51,010 nt of DNA from Bacteroidota bacterium (GTDB lineage Bacteria; Bacteroidota; Bacteroidia; AKYH767-A; OLB10), in contig JADJMG010000033.1 in assembly GCA_016709725.1 (NCBI GenBank), positions 1 through 51,010 on the forward strand. Reading direction: 5' to 3'. The position numbers and the translations under genes are program-made. The notes under the pieces are model-generated. The model saw only the letters and a program-made list of their open reading frames with translations. It was not told where the DNA came from and made no database searches. Positions 40,546 to 50,537 of the stretch are shown here, piece by piece (the stretch's first letter is position 1; every line of letters begins with the position of its first letter).

Positions 40546-40917
40546 TTATCTTAAATTAATTTGCTGTAAAGAAAAATAGGAGGTATACTGCCCATTCGAT
40601 AATTTTAATCGAGCTCGACCAAAGAAAGTTGGAAATGTTGGAATTGTTCCTGTTTCCAAACTAACTCTATATCCAATTCTCAGATAAGAAAATCCGCTTG
40701 GAAGATTAGCGTTACTGTCAAAATCAAAATTTTGATTTATTAAGTCATTTTGACCTTCAGTAGAGCCAAGTTCAATTTCGACTTTATCTATTTGAATTGA
40801 ATCTGAAATACTGATGACAAAAACTACGTAAGACTGTCCTGATTTGAGGTAGCCATCGAACGAAATTCGACATCGTTAATGATTTGGCTAAATCGTAAGC
40901 CTCCGGTGAAGTTCATC
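40546..40917 (-). pseudogene. Truncated small protein gene abutting IS66
   Basis: The reading frame ends 40546 with YTSYFSLQQINLR and is open upstream for about 100 residues (YLKSGQSYVVFVISISDSIQ, IDKVEIELGSTEGQNDL). It then needs one shift near 40860 to continue as GLRFSQIINDVEF into the IS66 inverted repeat, where an ATG at 40917 happens to provide a start (MNFTGG). The protein looks like a beta-rich secreted or membrane-associated polypeptide and is a same-direction neighbour, 24 bp upstream of the giant gene. The native 5' end has been lost to the IS. No family recognised. Confidence 0.45.
40895..40912 (+). repeat. IS66 left inverted repeat
   Basis: GTAAGCCTCCGGTGAAGT, an exact inverted copy of 43183-43200. 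Confidence 0.92.
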
Positions 40918-40953
40918 TTGTTTTAAATTTTGCATTCATTTTTCTTTGCAGAT

Positions 40954-41247
40954 ATGGAAACGAAAACATTGGATTATCAGACACACATTAAATTGTGGGA
41001 GAGTAGTGGAGTATCAAAGGTAGCATATTGTAAAGAGCATAGCCTAACTTACAGTACATTTTTTTATCATCTTAAAAGAAAAAAGGGAACTAAAGCTCAC
41101 AAAAAATTTATTGAGGTAAAGATTAAGGATAAGGAGCAGATTCTGAAGCAAGATTCTGTCGAAGTTTATTTGGCGAATGGAAGCCGATTGGTGTTTGCAC
41201 CAGGGAGTTCATCAAGGTTCGTTCACGAAGTGATTTTTGGATGTTAA
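40954..41247 (+). CDS. tnpA: IS66 accessory protein TnpA
   Basis: 97 residues from the ATG at 40954 (METKTLDYQTHIKLWESSG). The text GVSKVAYCKEHSLTYSTFFY is the helix-turn-helix typical of IS66 Orf1/TnpA, which probably helps form the transposition complex. A longer start at 40930 lies close to the left inverted repeat and is less likely. The stop overlaps tnpB by 7 bp (41241-41247), typical of IS66. Confidence 0.88.
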   Translation: METKTLDYQTHIKLWESSGVSKVAYCKEHSLTYSTFFYHLKRKKGTKAHKKFIEVKIKDKEQILKQDSVEVYLANGSRLVFAPGSSSRFVHEVIFGC

Positions 41248-41582
41248 CCATTTCACATCATCAACGCTATTTTTTGTACCAGGGACCCGCTGATATGAGA
41301 AAAGGATTTGATGGTCTTTCGGGTTTAGTTTGTAATGAAATGGGCCAAGATCCGGTGAGCGGAGATTTGTTTTTGTTTTTTAATCGTCGATGCAATCAAA
41401 TAAAAATACTCCAGTGGGATCGAGATGGATTTGCAATGTACAGTAAGCGATTGGAAAAAGGAACGTTTGAGATTCCTAAGAACAATGAAAAGAACATTAG
41501 TGCAGATATTCTCAGTTGTATTTTGCAAGGCATTAAACTTGCCTCCATACGTAAACGAAAAAGATATACAAGAGCTGCTTAA
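41241..41582 (+). CDS. tnpB: IS66 accessory protein TnpB
   Basis: 113 residues, matching IS66 Orf2: YQGPADMRKGFDGLSGLV, FLFFNRRCNQIKILQWDRDG and YSKRLEKGTFEIP. TnpB is required for transposition in characterised IS66 elements but its biochemical role is unclear. It overlaps tnpA and is separated from tnpC by about 70 bp. Confidence 0.95.
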   Translation: MLTISHHQRYFLYQGPADMRKGFDGLSGLVCNEMGQDPVSGDLFLFFNRRCNQIKILQWDRDGFAMYSKRLEKGTFEIPKNNEKNISADILSCILQGIKLASIRKRKRYTRAA

Positions 41583-41653
41583 TTGTTAGTTAATTGCTCA
41601 TAACTTTTGGTGTTTTATAGAGTGTAAAAACAGTTTCTTTATATCTTTGTTTT

Positions 41654-43147
41654 GTGGAAGAAGAAGTCATTTTCTATAAAGAAAAATATGAAGAAGCCGA
41701 AAGGAATCTGCTTCAAACTACTTCCAAAATCCAGCATTTACAATTCCAGTTAGATCAGCTCAAGCGAATGATTTTTGGTGCCAAGAGTGAGCGTTATATT
41801 TCTTATTCTGATCCTAACCAATTAGCCTTAGGTATTGACCTTTCATCTGAAAAAGCTGTCGATCAAGAGCAAATGGTTGTAGTTGATGAGCACGAGAGAA
41901 AGAAAAATACAAAGAAAAAAAATCATCCTGTTCGCCAAGCTTTTCCCTCTGATTTACCACGTGAAGATATTATCATTTATCCTGAAGGCTATGATGAAAA
42001 TAGCATCGAGAAGCCAATTGGAGAGGAAGTAACAGAAGTGTTGGAAGAAATTCCTGGAAAGTTTTATGTTAAACGTTACCGTCGTTTTAAATATGCTGCT
42101 AAAGAAACTGGCAAAATAGTGATTGGCACGCTCCCTACTCGTCCTATTGAAAAGGGATTGTTTGGAGAACAACTGCTAGCACAAATGTTAATTGATAAGT
42201 ACTGTGATCATATTCCATTTTATCGTCAGGAACAACGTTACAAGCGTGCAGGACTCACCATCGCATATTCAACACTAGCAGACACACCACGTCAACTGTG
42301 TTCGCTCTTTCTTCCGCTCTATGAGGTGTTGAAGGAGCAGTCTCTCAAAGGAAATTACTTGCAGCTCGATGAAACGCCACACCACGTAATGGATTCTAGC
42401 GTTAAAGGCAAAACACATCAAGGATATTTATGGGTCTATCGATCGGTGCAAGAGCGACTGGTTTTATTTGATTATCGACCAGGGCGAGGAAGCGTTTGGC
42501 CCAAAGCACTTTTAAAAGAATATAATGGATTTATTCAAACCGATGGCTATGCTGGTTACGATGGTTTTAAAAACCATCCTAATATTACATTGGTGGGATG
42601 CATGGCGCATGCACGCAGGTATTTTGAAAAAGCAGTTAACAACAATAAAGAGCTCGCTGATTTTTTCATCACGGAAATCCAGAGAGTATATGCAGTAGAA
42701 AGGCAAATCAGAGAAGAAAAACTATCCTCTGATGAAATTGTACAATTGCGCAATGAAAAATCACGTCCCATACTGGATGCACTTGAGATTTGGATGAAAG
42801 AGAAAATTACACAAGTAAATCCTTCATCCTCCATCAGTACCGCCATTGCCTATTCATTGGCGAGATGGAAAAAATTAACAGCATATTTAGATCATTCGTT
42901 TTTAGAAATTGATAATAATTTGGTCGAAAATGCAATCCGCCCAACAGTACTAGGTAGGAAAAATTATTTATTTTCCGGTTCACATCAAAGTGCCCAACGG
43001 TCAGCTATGATCTATTCCTTTTTGGGCTCATGTAAAATGAACAACGTAAATCCAAAAGAGTGGCTAGCCGACGTATTACTTCGATTACCCGACACAAAGC
43101 AATCTGAGTTGATCAATCTTCTTCCCTGCAACTGGCAAAAGCAATAG
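41654..43147 (+). CDS. tnpC: IS66 DDE transposase TnpC
   Basis: 497 residues, starting at GTG 41654 (read VEEEVIFYKEKYEEAERNLL). The N-terminal coiled coil (about 1-40) with the Leu/Gln-rich FQLDQLKRMIFGAKSERY is followed by the zinc-finger/linker region. The DDE_Tnp_IS66 catalytic domain has Asp239 in LQLDETPHHVMD, Asp297 in QTDGYAGYDGF and Glu425 in NNLVENAIRP as probable triad residues. The C-terminal GSHQSAQRSAMIYSFLGSCK is diagnostic. No break, so the element may be active. Confidence 0.95.
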   Translation: MEEEVIFYKEKYEEAERNLLQTTSKIQHLQFQLDQLKRMIFGAKSERYISYSDPNQLALGIDLSSEKAVDQEQMVVVDEHERKKNTKKKNHPVRQAFPSDLPREDIIIYPEGYDENSIEKPIGEEVTEVLEEIPGKFYVKRYRRFKYAAKETGKIVIGTLPTRPIEKGLFGEQLLAQMLIDKYCDHIPFYRQEQRYKRAGLTIAYSTLADTPRQLCSLFLPLYEVLKEQSLKGNYLQLDETPHHVMDSSVKGKTHQGYLWVYRSVQERLVLFDYRPGRGSVWPKALLKEYNGFIQTDGYAGYDGFKNHPNITLVGCMAHARRYFEKAVNNNKELADFFITEIQRVYAVERQIREEKLSSDEIVQLRNEKSRPILDALEIWMKEKITQVNPSSSISTAIAYSLARWKKLTAYLDHSFLEIDNNLVENAIRPTVLGRKNYLFSGSHQSAQRSAMIYSFLGSCKMNNVNPKEWLADVLLRLPDTKQSELINLLPCNWQKQ

Positions 43148-43182
43148 GTTTTTTTATTAACTTTGGTTTAATGATTAGATGT

Positions 43183-43200
43183 ACTTCACCGGAGGCTTAC
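43183..43200 (+). repeat. IS66 right inverted repeat
   Basis: Complement of 40895-40912, perfect over 18 bp. Confidence 0.92.
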
Positions 43201-43292
43201 AAGTTTCGAAATTTTAAATCGCTATGTCGAGATCGATTTCATTACTCTTTATTCGTTCCATTGAACTAACTCCACGCACTTTGATTTGCTTT

Positions 43293-43573
43293 TTATGCAC
43301 CATAAATTTTATTTGATACAATTGCCTGCAGTAACTCATTAGCGTCAGACTTATTTAAGGGTTTAGCAAGAATTTGTAGATGGTTTGATCCTGCTTGCAT
43401 TGCTCCGCTGACCTCAAGTCGTGGCTTTGAGTGGAGGCACAAACTACGCGAAAGCGATGCGATACAGCACACAAGCACGATTCCTTGCGACTAAATTCAA
43501 TTTGTAGAGATGTCATTAATGGCGACTCTACAGGAATTTCCTTACTTAATAGAGTCTGCCAAATATTCTTCAA
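43293..43573 (-). pseudogene. Decayed receiver-domain fragment
   Basis: Two overlapping frames on the minus strand. The downstream one ends HLQILAKPLNKSDANELLQA then IVSNKIYGA, stop at 43293. KPLN followed by an ELLQAI helix resembles the end of a response-regulator receiver domain (Lys-Pro at strand 5, then helix 5). Upstream of about 43400 the frames fall apart (breaks near 43400 and beyond). It is probably a relic of a response regulator or hybrid histidine kinase, just outside the IS66 right end. Low confidence because the conserved Asp residues are not visible. Confidence 0.35.
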
Positions 43574-43632
43574 AGAAAACTATGATATTTTTACAAGGGA
43601 AAAGACAGTTGATTTTCTTTAAGAAATTTCAG

Positions 43633-43699
43633 CTAGCCTGACGCTAGGTGTAGTAACAGTTCAAACACAACTAAAATTTCACAGTGAAATTTTAGTTGT
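43633..43699. repeat. Two stem-loops, one a near-perfect 33-bp palindrome
   Basis: CTAGC-CTGAC-GCTAG at 43633-43647, then arms of 16 bp (ACAACTAAAATTTCAC and its exact complement) flanking a single A at 43667-43699. A T-run (CTTTTTG) follows, so it could terminate plus-strand transcription. The length and symmetry are unusual for a plain terminator. Confidence 0.55.
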
Positions 43700-44599
43700 A
43701 GTCTTTTTGTATTCTTATTGTTGCAATTAAGATTACATCTGCCAAAAATGATGTTGTCATGTGAATGAGATATTCCAATAGATTTTTTTAAACATTAAAA
43801 AATTGGCGAGAATGATTGGAGGGTTAATTGAAGTGAGGTGATTTTAAAAGAAGTTGTAAAGCGTAGAGAAATAGAATTTTCAAGATTTAAAATTTAATCA
43901 AATAAGAAACTTTTTTCTCGCATTTTTTATTCTATTTTTTTAATGACTTGTTTTATTAAATATGATAAGGTCACTTTGTAAAATTGTTTTTTTATAAATT
44001 ATAATTGAATAAATAAATTAAATCTTTCGTCTGTTTGAGTCCATTATTTTCCTAGGTGATCATTTCGATTTAGTGAGATATTTAATAGAAGGTGATGAAA
44101 TAATTTCAACTAATTTAACCCATATTTTAGGAGGTTTACTAAAGTTATTTGGATTCATTTTTAAGTAATTGGAGCAACCTGCTAAAGGAGGTATAACAGT
44201 TGGGTATTAATTATTAAATAATTATTAAATTGATAAATTAAGTCGTTGATTTGATTATCATTGAATATCAGCTATTGTGTATAAATTTAATCTGTAGTGA
44301 TGCTGAATTCTTAATAAATATTTTTTCAAAAGCATTGTAGAATAAAAAACATTCCTTTACTTTATAGCTGGTATTATCGTGACAATACACCTAATCATGA
44401 TCATCTAATTGTTAATCGTTAGTACAGAGTAGTCAAATACTAAAAAATAAGTCATTGACTTAGCAAAAGTTCACTTCTTCATAAATAGTATTATCTACAG
44501 TTAAACTTCTAGTATGGGAATCAGAGAAAAATATTTTTAGATTAAAATGATAACCTGTTTCAAAACTTTAAATCAAATATCTAAACCGAATAAATAACA
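43700..44599. other. 900-bp AT-rich gap before the MopE-repeat gene
   Basis: No clear gene. The only plausible coding stretch is 44022-44168 (+), with no ATG, reading LGDHFDLVRYLIEGDEIIST then NLTHILGGLLKLFGFIFK; it might be a gene remnant. The rest is AT-rich with no repeat I can define. The promoter of the 44600 gene should lie in the last 200 bp. Confidence 0.35.
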
Positions 44600-47500
44600 A
44601 TGAAAACAAAAAATTACACTGCTCAAAATGCTGTTCATTGTGCTATGTTGCACAATGTTTGGCAAAACGGGCTTTGCACAAAACTCTGTGCAATTCCTGT
44701 TAACAAACGATGCGCAGGTTGCTCCTAATCAGTATGAGGTGGATCTGTACATTATCAGTACGGGTGCGGGTTCATTTGAATTGAACAACCAACAGTTCAG
44801 CTTTACTTACAATAATGCTGCAAAAAATGGTGGAACGATGACTGCCGCATGGGTGGCTGGTTCAACAGAATTATCTAATCCGGCTAATTTGCAGCCCACA
44901 ATCAATACCGCAACAGCTGGTATTATTCGTGTAGCGGGTGTGACTTCCGGACTACCAGGTTGTGGAAGTGGATCGATTATTACTACTGCACCTGGTGTAA
45001 GAGTGGGTAGAATGCGTCTAACAAATTCTATTCCTTGGGCTGTTCTTCCTTTGAATTTCGCTTTTAACACAGCCACTTCAGCAAATCCTAAAGTACAGGC
45101 TAACTATTATAGCCCTACATGTGTAATAACGATTATTTGTCCACTTACAGGACCTCCTGCAGGTTGTGTTGGCGGAACTGCCGTGGTGGTAACAACGTCT
45201 AACCTGTTTTAAACGCTCCTACGTGCTCCGCACCAACTTTATCTGCTACAACCGTAGCAGCTACTTGTGCAGGTGATGCAAATGGTTCAATTGATTTAAC
45301 TACTACGGGTGGTAATCCAACTCCATTCACTTATGCTTGGAGTAATGGTGGATCTACTGAAGATTTAAGCGGATTAACGGCTGGAACATATACTGTAACC
45401 GTAACTACTCAATCAGGTGGTTGCTCTGCAACGGCTTCTTATACGGTTGATCCAGGTGCTGCAAATGTTACTTATTATGCAGATAAGATGGTGATACTTA
45501 CGGAAATGTTAATGTGACATCAGTATGCGTAGTAGGTGCTCCAGTTGGTTTTGTATCGGATGCAACAGACTGTAATGACGGTAATGCTGCCGTTAATCCT
45601 GGAACCCCTGAGTTTGTAATGGTATTGATGATAATTGCAATGGAAGTATCGACGAAGGTTTAACTTTCTTAACTTATTATGTTGATGGGGACGGAGACGG
45701 ATTTGGTGCTGGTGCGGGAACTTCTTCTTGTGCTCCAATCGTTGGATCTGTTACTGTTGATGGTGATTGTAATGATGCAGTGGCTTCTATCAATCCAGGT
45801 GCTGTTGAAGCATGTATGGTGTTGATGATAACTGTATGGTTTTAATCGATGACGGTGTAGTTTCTCAAATGTATTATGTTGACGGTGACGGCGACGGATT
45901 TGGTGCAGGTGTTGGAACACTTTCTTGTTCTCCAATTGCTGGATCTGTAACGAATAATACCGATTGTAATGATGCAAACGCAGCGATCAATCCTAATGCT
46001 ACAGAAGTTTGTAATGGTATTGATGATAACTGTGATGGAAATACCGACGAAGGTTTAACTTTCTTTAACCTGGCTATGTTGACGGTAGACGGCGACGGAT
46101 ACGGGCGGGTGCAGGAACTATTCTTGTGCTCAATTGTTGGATCTGTATTAGTTGATGGCGACTGTAATGATGCAGCACCTGCTATTAATCCAGGCGCAAC
46201 TGAGTTTGTGACTTAATCGATAATGATTGTGATGGTTTAACAGACGAAGGTGCACTTTCTACTTTCTATGCTGATGTTGATGGTGACGGATATGGAGATG
46301 CTACTTCTTCTACTCAAGCTTGTACTGCTCCTGTTGGTTATGTAACGGATGCTACAGATTGTAATGATGCTGTTGCATCTATTAATCCAGGTGCTACTGA
46401 AGTTTGTAATAGTATCGATGATGATTGTGATGGATTAACTGACGAAGGTTTAACACTTACTACATACTATGCAGATGCTGACGGTGATACTTATGGTAAC
46501 GCTTTAGTTTCTCAATCTACTTGTAGTGGTGCTCCTGTTGGTTATGTATTAGATGCTACGGATTGTAATGATGCGGTAGCTGCTATTAATCCTGGTGCAA
46601 CTGAAGTTTGTAACGGTATCGATGATGATTGCGATGGTTTAACAGACGAAGGTTTAACGCCTACTACTTATTATGCGGATGCTGATGGTGACGGATTTGG
46701 TAACCCTGCAATCTCTCAAACAACTTGTAGCGGTGCTCCTGTTGGATACCGTAACAAACAACACAGATTGCGATGATACGAATAAGCAATCAATCAAATG
46801 CAATTGAAGTTTGTATGCGATTGATGATGACTGCGATGGTATTGCTGATGATGGTCTAACTTTCGTTACTTATTATGCTGATGGGGATGCTGACGGATTT
46901 GGTGATGCTACCATCTCTCAATCTACTTGTAATGGCGCACCAGTAGGTTATGTAACCGATGCTACGGATTGTAATGACGCAAATGCTGCTATCAATCCAG
47001 GTGCTACTGAAGTTTGTAACGGTATCGATGATAACTGTAACGGTCTTGCTGATGATGGTCTTACTTTCGTAACCTATTATGCAGATGCTGATGTTGACGG
47101 TTATGTACATGCACCATTTCTCAATCTACTTGTAACGGTTTCTGTTGGATATGTAACAGATGCAACCGATTGTAATGATAACAATGCTGCTTAAACCCAG
47201 GTGCAACCGAGGTTTGTAACGGTATCGATGATAACTGTAATGGTCTTACAGATGATGGTCTAACTTTCTTGACTTATTAGGTTGACGGTGACGGTGACGG
47301 ATACGGTGCTGGTTTAGGAACTTCTTCTTGTTCTCCAATCGTAGGTTCTGTAACTAACAATGGTGACTGTGATGATAACAATGCTGCTATTAATCCAGCT
47401 GCATTAAAGTTTGTGACGGTATCGATAATGACTGTAACGGTCTTATGATATCCATCTTACTTTCGTAACCTTGTTATGCTGATGCAGAGCTGACGGATAT

Positions 47501-50271
47501 GGTAACGCATTAGTTTCTCAATCAACTTGTAATGGCGCTCCTGTTGGATATGTAACAGACGCTACAGATTGTAACGACGCTAACGCTGCTGTAAACCCAG
47601 GTGCTACTGAAGTTTGTAACGGTATTGATGATGATTGTGATGGTTTAACTGACGAAGGTTTAACTTTCTTAACTTATTATGTAGATGCCGATGGTGATGG
47701 TTATGGTGATGCTTCTGCTAGCAGGAGTTTCTTCTTGTAACCCAATCGTAGGTTCAGTGATAATAACGGTGACTGTAACGATGCTTCTGCTTTAGTAATC
47801 CAGGTGCTCCTGAGCAATGTAACGGTATTGATGATAACTGTGATGATTTAATCGATAATCGGTGTGTTGTGTTCTCAACTTGGTATGCGGATGCTGATGG
47901 TGATACTTATGGTGATGCTTCAGTTTCTCAATCTGCATGTTCTCAACCTGCAGGTTAAGTTTTAGATGCAACAGATTGTAATGATAATAATGCAGCTGTG
48001 AACTCTGGTGCAACTTGAAGTTTCTTAACTCAATCGATGATGATTGCGATGGTTTAACTGATGAAGGTGTAACTCTTACTTTCTATGCAGATGCTGACGT
48101 GACGGTTATGGAGATGCTTCTTCACTCAACCCGCTTGTACTACTCTGTAGGATATGTAACAGATGCAACAGATTGTAATGATAATAATGCAGCAGTGAAT
48201 CCTGGTGCAACTGAAGTTTAATGACTTAGTTGATAACGATTGCGATGGTTTAATTGACGAAGGTGTATTATTAACTTTCTATGCTGATGTAGACGGTGAC
48301 GGATATGGAGATGCTTTCATCAACTCAAGCTGTTCTGCTCCTGTAGGTTATGTTTCTGATGCTACAGATTGTAACGATGCAAAATGCTGCTGTTACCCAG
48401 GTGCAACTGAAGTTCGTAACTCGATTGGTGATGATTGCGATGGGTTAGCGGACGAAGGTGTAACCTTAACCTTCTATGCTGATGTTGACGGTGATAGCTA
48501 TGGTATGTTACTCATCAACTCCAAGCTTGTTCTGCTCCTATTGGTTATGTTTCAAACAACAGATTGTGATGATAATAATGCATCTATCAATCCAGGTGCA
48601 GCTGAAATCTGTGCAAACTCAATCGATGATAACCTGTGACGGTAATATCGACAGGTTGCGGTTGTTTGAATCCTCCAACAGCAAATGCTGGTTCAGATCA
48701 AAAAACTTGCCAAAACCGAACAGCTACATTAATGGTTCAATTGGTGGTGGTGCTACGAATGGTACTTGGTCTACAGCTGGAGATGGAATAGCTCTCCAAG
48801 TAACACAGTACTAAATGCAGACTACTCCAGGTCCTCTTGATATTTTAGCTGGATCTGTTGTGTTAACGCTTACTACAGATGCTCCATTGAAGCACACCTG
48901 CCTGACAATACTACAATTTCAATTAGTGCAAATCCGCCTTCTCAGGTGCGATCTCAGTCCTTCCCACATTATGTAATCCTATTAATTTAGTGATCACTTA
49001 TGGCGATTGCTCCAGTAGCTGGTGCTACTTCTTACACTTGGTCTGTTCCTGGTGCTACAATTATTTTGTTTGGACAAGGTACTACAAGCATTCCAGGAGA
49101 TGGCCTTTCTCTGCAATTCATGCTGGTGTAGTAGGTAATATTTGCGTAACTGCCAAGGATAGTAATAGCTGTGGTAGCAGTAATCCAAAAGTTGTCTTGG
49201 GATTTCTGTTCAATTAGCTACTCCTGCTCCTCCTTCTATCTCCGGTGCTGAAGCTTGCGCTGGTGATGTCGTGATTTACTCAACCGCATCCGTTAATCGT
49301 GCCGATTCTTATAATTGGGTGGTTCCTGCTGGAGCAACTATTACAAACGGACAAGGTACTAGTATCATTACTGTATCATATGGCCCATCTTTCGTTGGTG
49401 GATCTATGACTGTAACTGCATCGGAAATGCTTGCGGAACAAGTCCTGTTCGTTCAAGAAATGTTGCTCTTAATGTACTCCCAGCCTCTGCAGCTATTGTA
49501 GGACAAGCTTCAGGTGAGTGTGGATCATTAGCTGTTTCTTTACACAGCTACTGGTGTTGTTGGCGCTGCATCTTATTTCTGGACAGTTCCTAGGTGCAAC
49601 TATTGCTAGTGGTCAAGGAACCTCCATCTATTGATGTTGATTTCTCTGGATCATTTGGTGGTGGTGCAATTACTGTAGTTGCTCAAAATGGTTGTGGTAA
49701 TGGTGCTGCTCGTAGCTTAACCGTAAGCGGAACTCCTGCCTCAAGCGGCTCCAATCGTTGGTGCAACTCTGTTTGTGCGCAAATCAGAATTATATTATGA
49801 TGTGCCTACTATTGCTGGTGCAGTTACGTACCTTGGACTCCATCTGGATTTTATTATTAATTCAGGTCAAGGTTCAAAACAATTGATGTGAAAGCAGGGT
49901 TTCTTGCAGCAAGTGGTCTTACCATTTCTGTACGTGCTTCTAATGCTTGCGGAAACGGGCCCTTCTCGTGTGAAGAATGGTATTAGTATTACGAACTGCC
50001 CACTATTGGTGATGCTTCAGCAATGAATATTGTTGCATATCCAAATCCAACGAGCGATCTTCTAAACATTGGCTTCGATAGCAATGCAAATCAAGATGTA
50101 CTTGTTACGATGTTGGATGCTACAGGTCGACTTGTAATCAACGAAAATCGTAACGCAGACGAAGGTGCAAACAAGTTTGTAATGTCTGTAAAAGGAATGG
50201 CTGCTGGTATTTATACTATGCAATTCAGAACTTCTGATTCAGTTCAAAGCATTCGTGTAGTGGTTGAATAA
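44600..50271 (+). CDS. Giant T9SS protein with about 16 MopE-type metal-binding repeats
   Basis: About 1,890 residues, with very many frame breaks. It starts at ATG 44600; a shift near 44623 links it to the signal peptide MLFIVLCCTMFGKTGFAQ. The first about 190 residues are a beta-rich domain. One SprB-type repeat follows (CAGDANGSIDLTTTGGNPTP...GLTAGTYTVTVT, 45260-45460). Then comes an array of about 16 MopE-type repeats (Pfam Cu-binding_MopE), each with YYADADGDGYGDA, a DCND motif and CNGIDDNCDGLTDEG. Ig/PKD-like modules (48.66-49.9 kb; SYTWSVPGATI, SYNWVVPAGATIT) lead into the type A sorting domain IVAYPNPTSDLLNIGF. The Asp-rich loops should bind Ca2+ or another metal on the cell surface. 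The break density exceeds one per 150 bp, so exact length is uncertain. Confidence 0.75.
45460..48650 (+). repeat. Tandem array of about 16 repeats of roughly 200 bp
   Basis: DCND-encoding motifs recur near 45570, 45765, 45960, 46160, 46355, 46560, 46770, 46967, 47167, 47365, 47568, 47770, 47973, 48170, 48368 and 48565, a mean spacing of about 200 bp (66-67 codons). Copies differ at many positions, so the array is old enough to have diverged, but several neighbouring units share long stretches. The repeats probably explain why assembly or basecalling did poorly here. Confidence 0.85.
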
Positions 50272-50298
50272 TCACAGAAAAGTTTATAGTAGTTAATT

Positions 50299-50338
50299 CC
50301 AATGCCCTGTAGCGTGTTTTACCTGCTAAGGGCATTGG
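50299..50338 (+). terminator. Rho-independent-type terminator after the MopE-repeat gene
   Basis: CCAATGCCCT (50299-50308) pairs perfectly with AGGGCATTGG (50329-50338) across a 20-nt loop. It lies 28 bp after the stop and is followed by GCTTTAAAT. The T-tract is weak but the stem is strong and well placed. Confidence 0.6.
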
Positions 50339-50369
50339 GCTTTAAATAAACATACTTCTCCCTATTAGT

Positions 50370-50443
50370 GTGTTTACTCTGATACCCCCGAATCGTGTTT
50401 ACTCTAATTCCCTGAATCTGTTTACTCTGATTCAGGGGAATTG
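50370..50443. mobile_element. Solo multi-repeat terminus, IS21-like
   Basis: Three tandem units of 24-25 bp beginning GTGTTTACTCTGAT, GTGTTTACTCTAAT and TGTTTACTCTGATT (50370-50394, 50395-50418, 50419-50443). The last two also form a hairpin, CCCTGAATC/GATTCAGGG. Periodic direct repeats at an element end recall IS21-family termini, but no transposase gene is nearby. It is not the same sequence as the terminus at 32164-32238. Confidence 0.4.
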
Positions 50444-50537
50444 AAGTTTTAAACAAATAAGATCTATAATTTATTGAGGTATGACTCGTTGAACTTATTC
50501 GTTTTATGGAGTCCTAATAGATTACTAATTTCACCCC

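Larger units (their letters stand above)
40895..43200 (+). mobile_element. Complete IS66-family insertion sequence (2,306 bp)
   Basis: 18-bp perfect terminal inverted repeats, GTAAGCCTCCGGTGAAGT at 40895-40912 and its complement at 43183-43200, enclose tnpA, tnpB and tnpC in order with no frame break. IS66 elements typically create an 8-bp target duplication. Here the left flank is GCTAAATC and the right is AAGTTTCG, so none is seen. The flanks are also unrelated: a truncated surface-protein operon gene on the left, a decayed receiver-domain fragment on the right. That suggests recombination between two copies, adjacent deletion or a mis-joined assembly. Confidence 0.92.

Noticed and set aside
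46856..47110. Minus-strand frame in the MopE array
   Set aside because: It is the complement of the acidic repeat (poly Ile/Thr/Ser text) with no independent protein character.
45460..48650. CRISPR-like regular repeats
   Set aside because: The period is about 200 bp with no unique spacers between short repeats, and the units translate into a known protein motif. It is a protein-coding tandem array.
50370..50443. Short CRISPR array or phage attachment site
   Set aside because: Only three units run head to tail with no spacers and no cas or integrase gene nearby. An IS-type end fits better.
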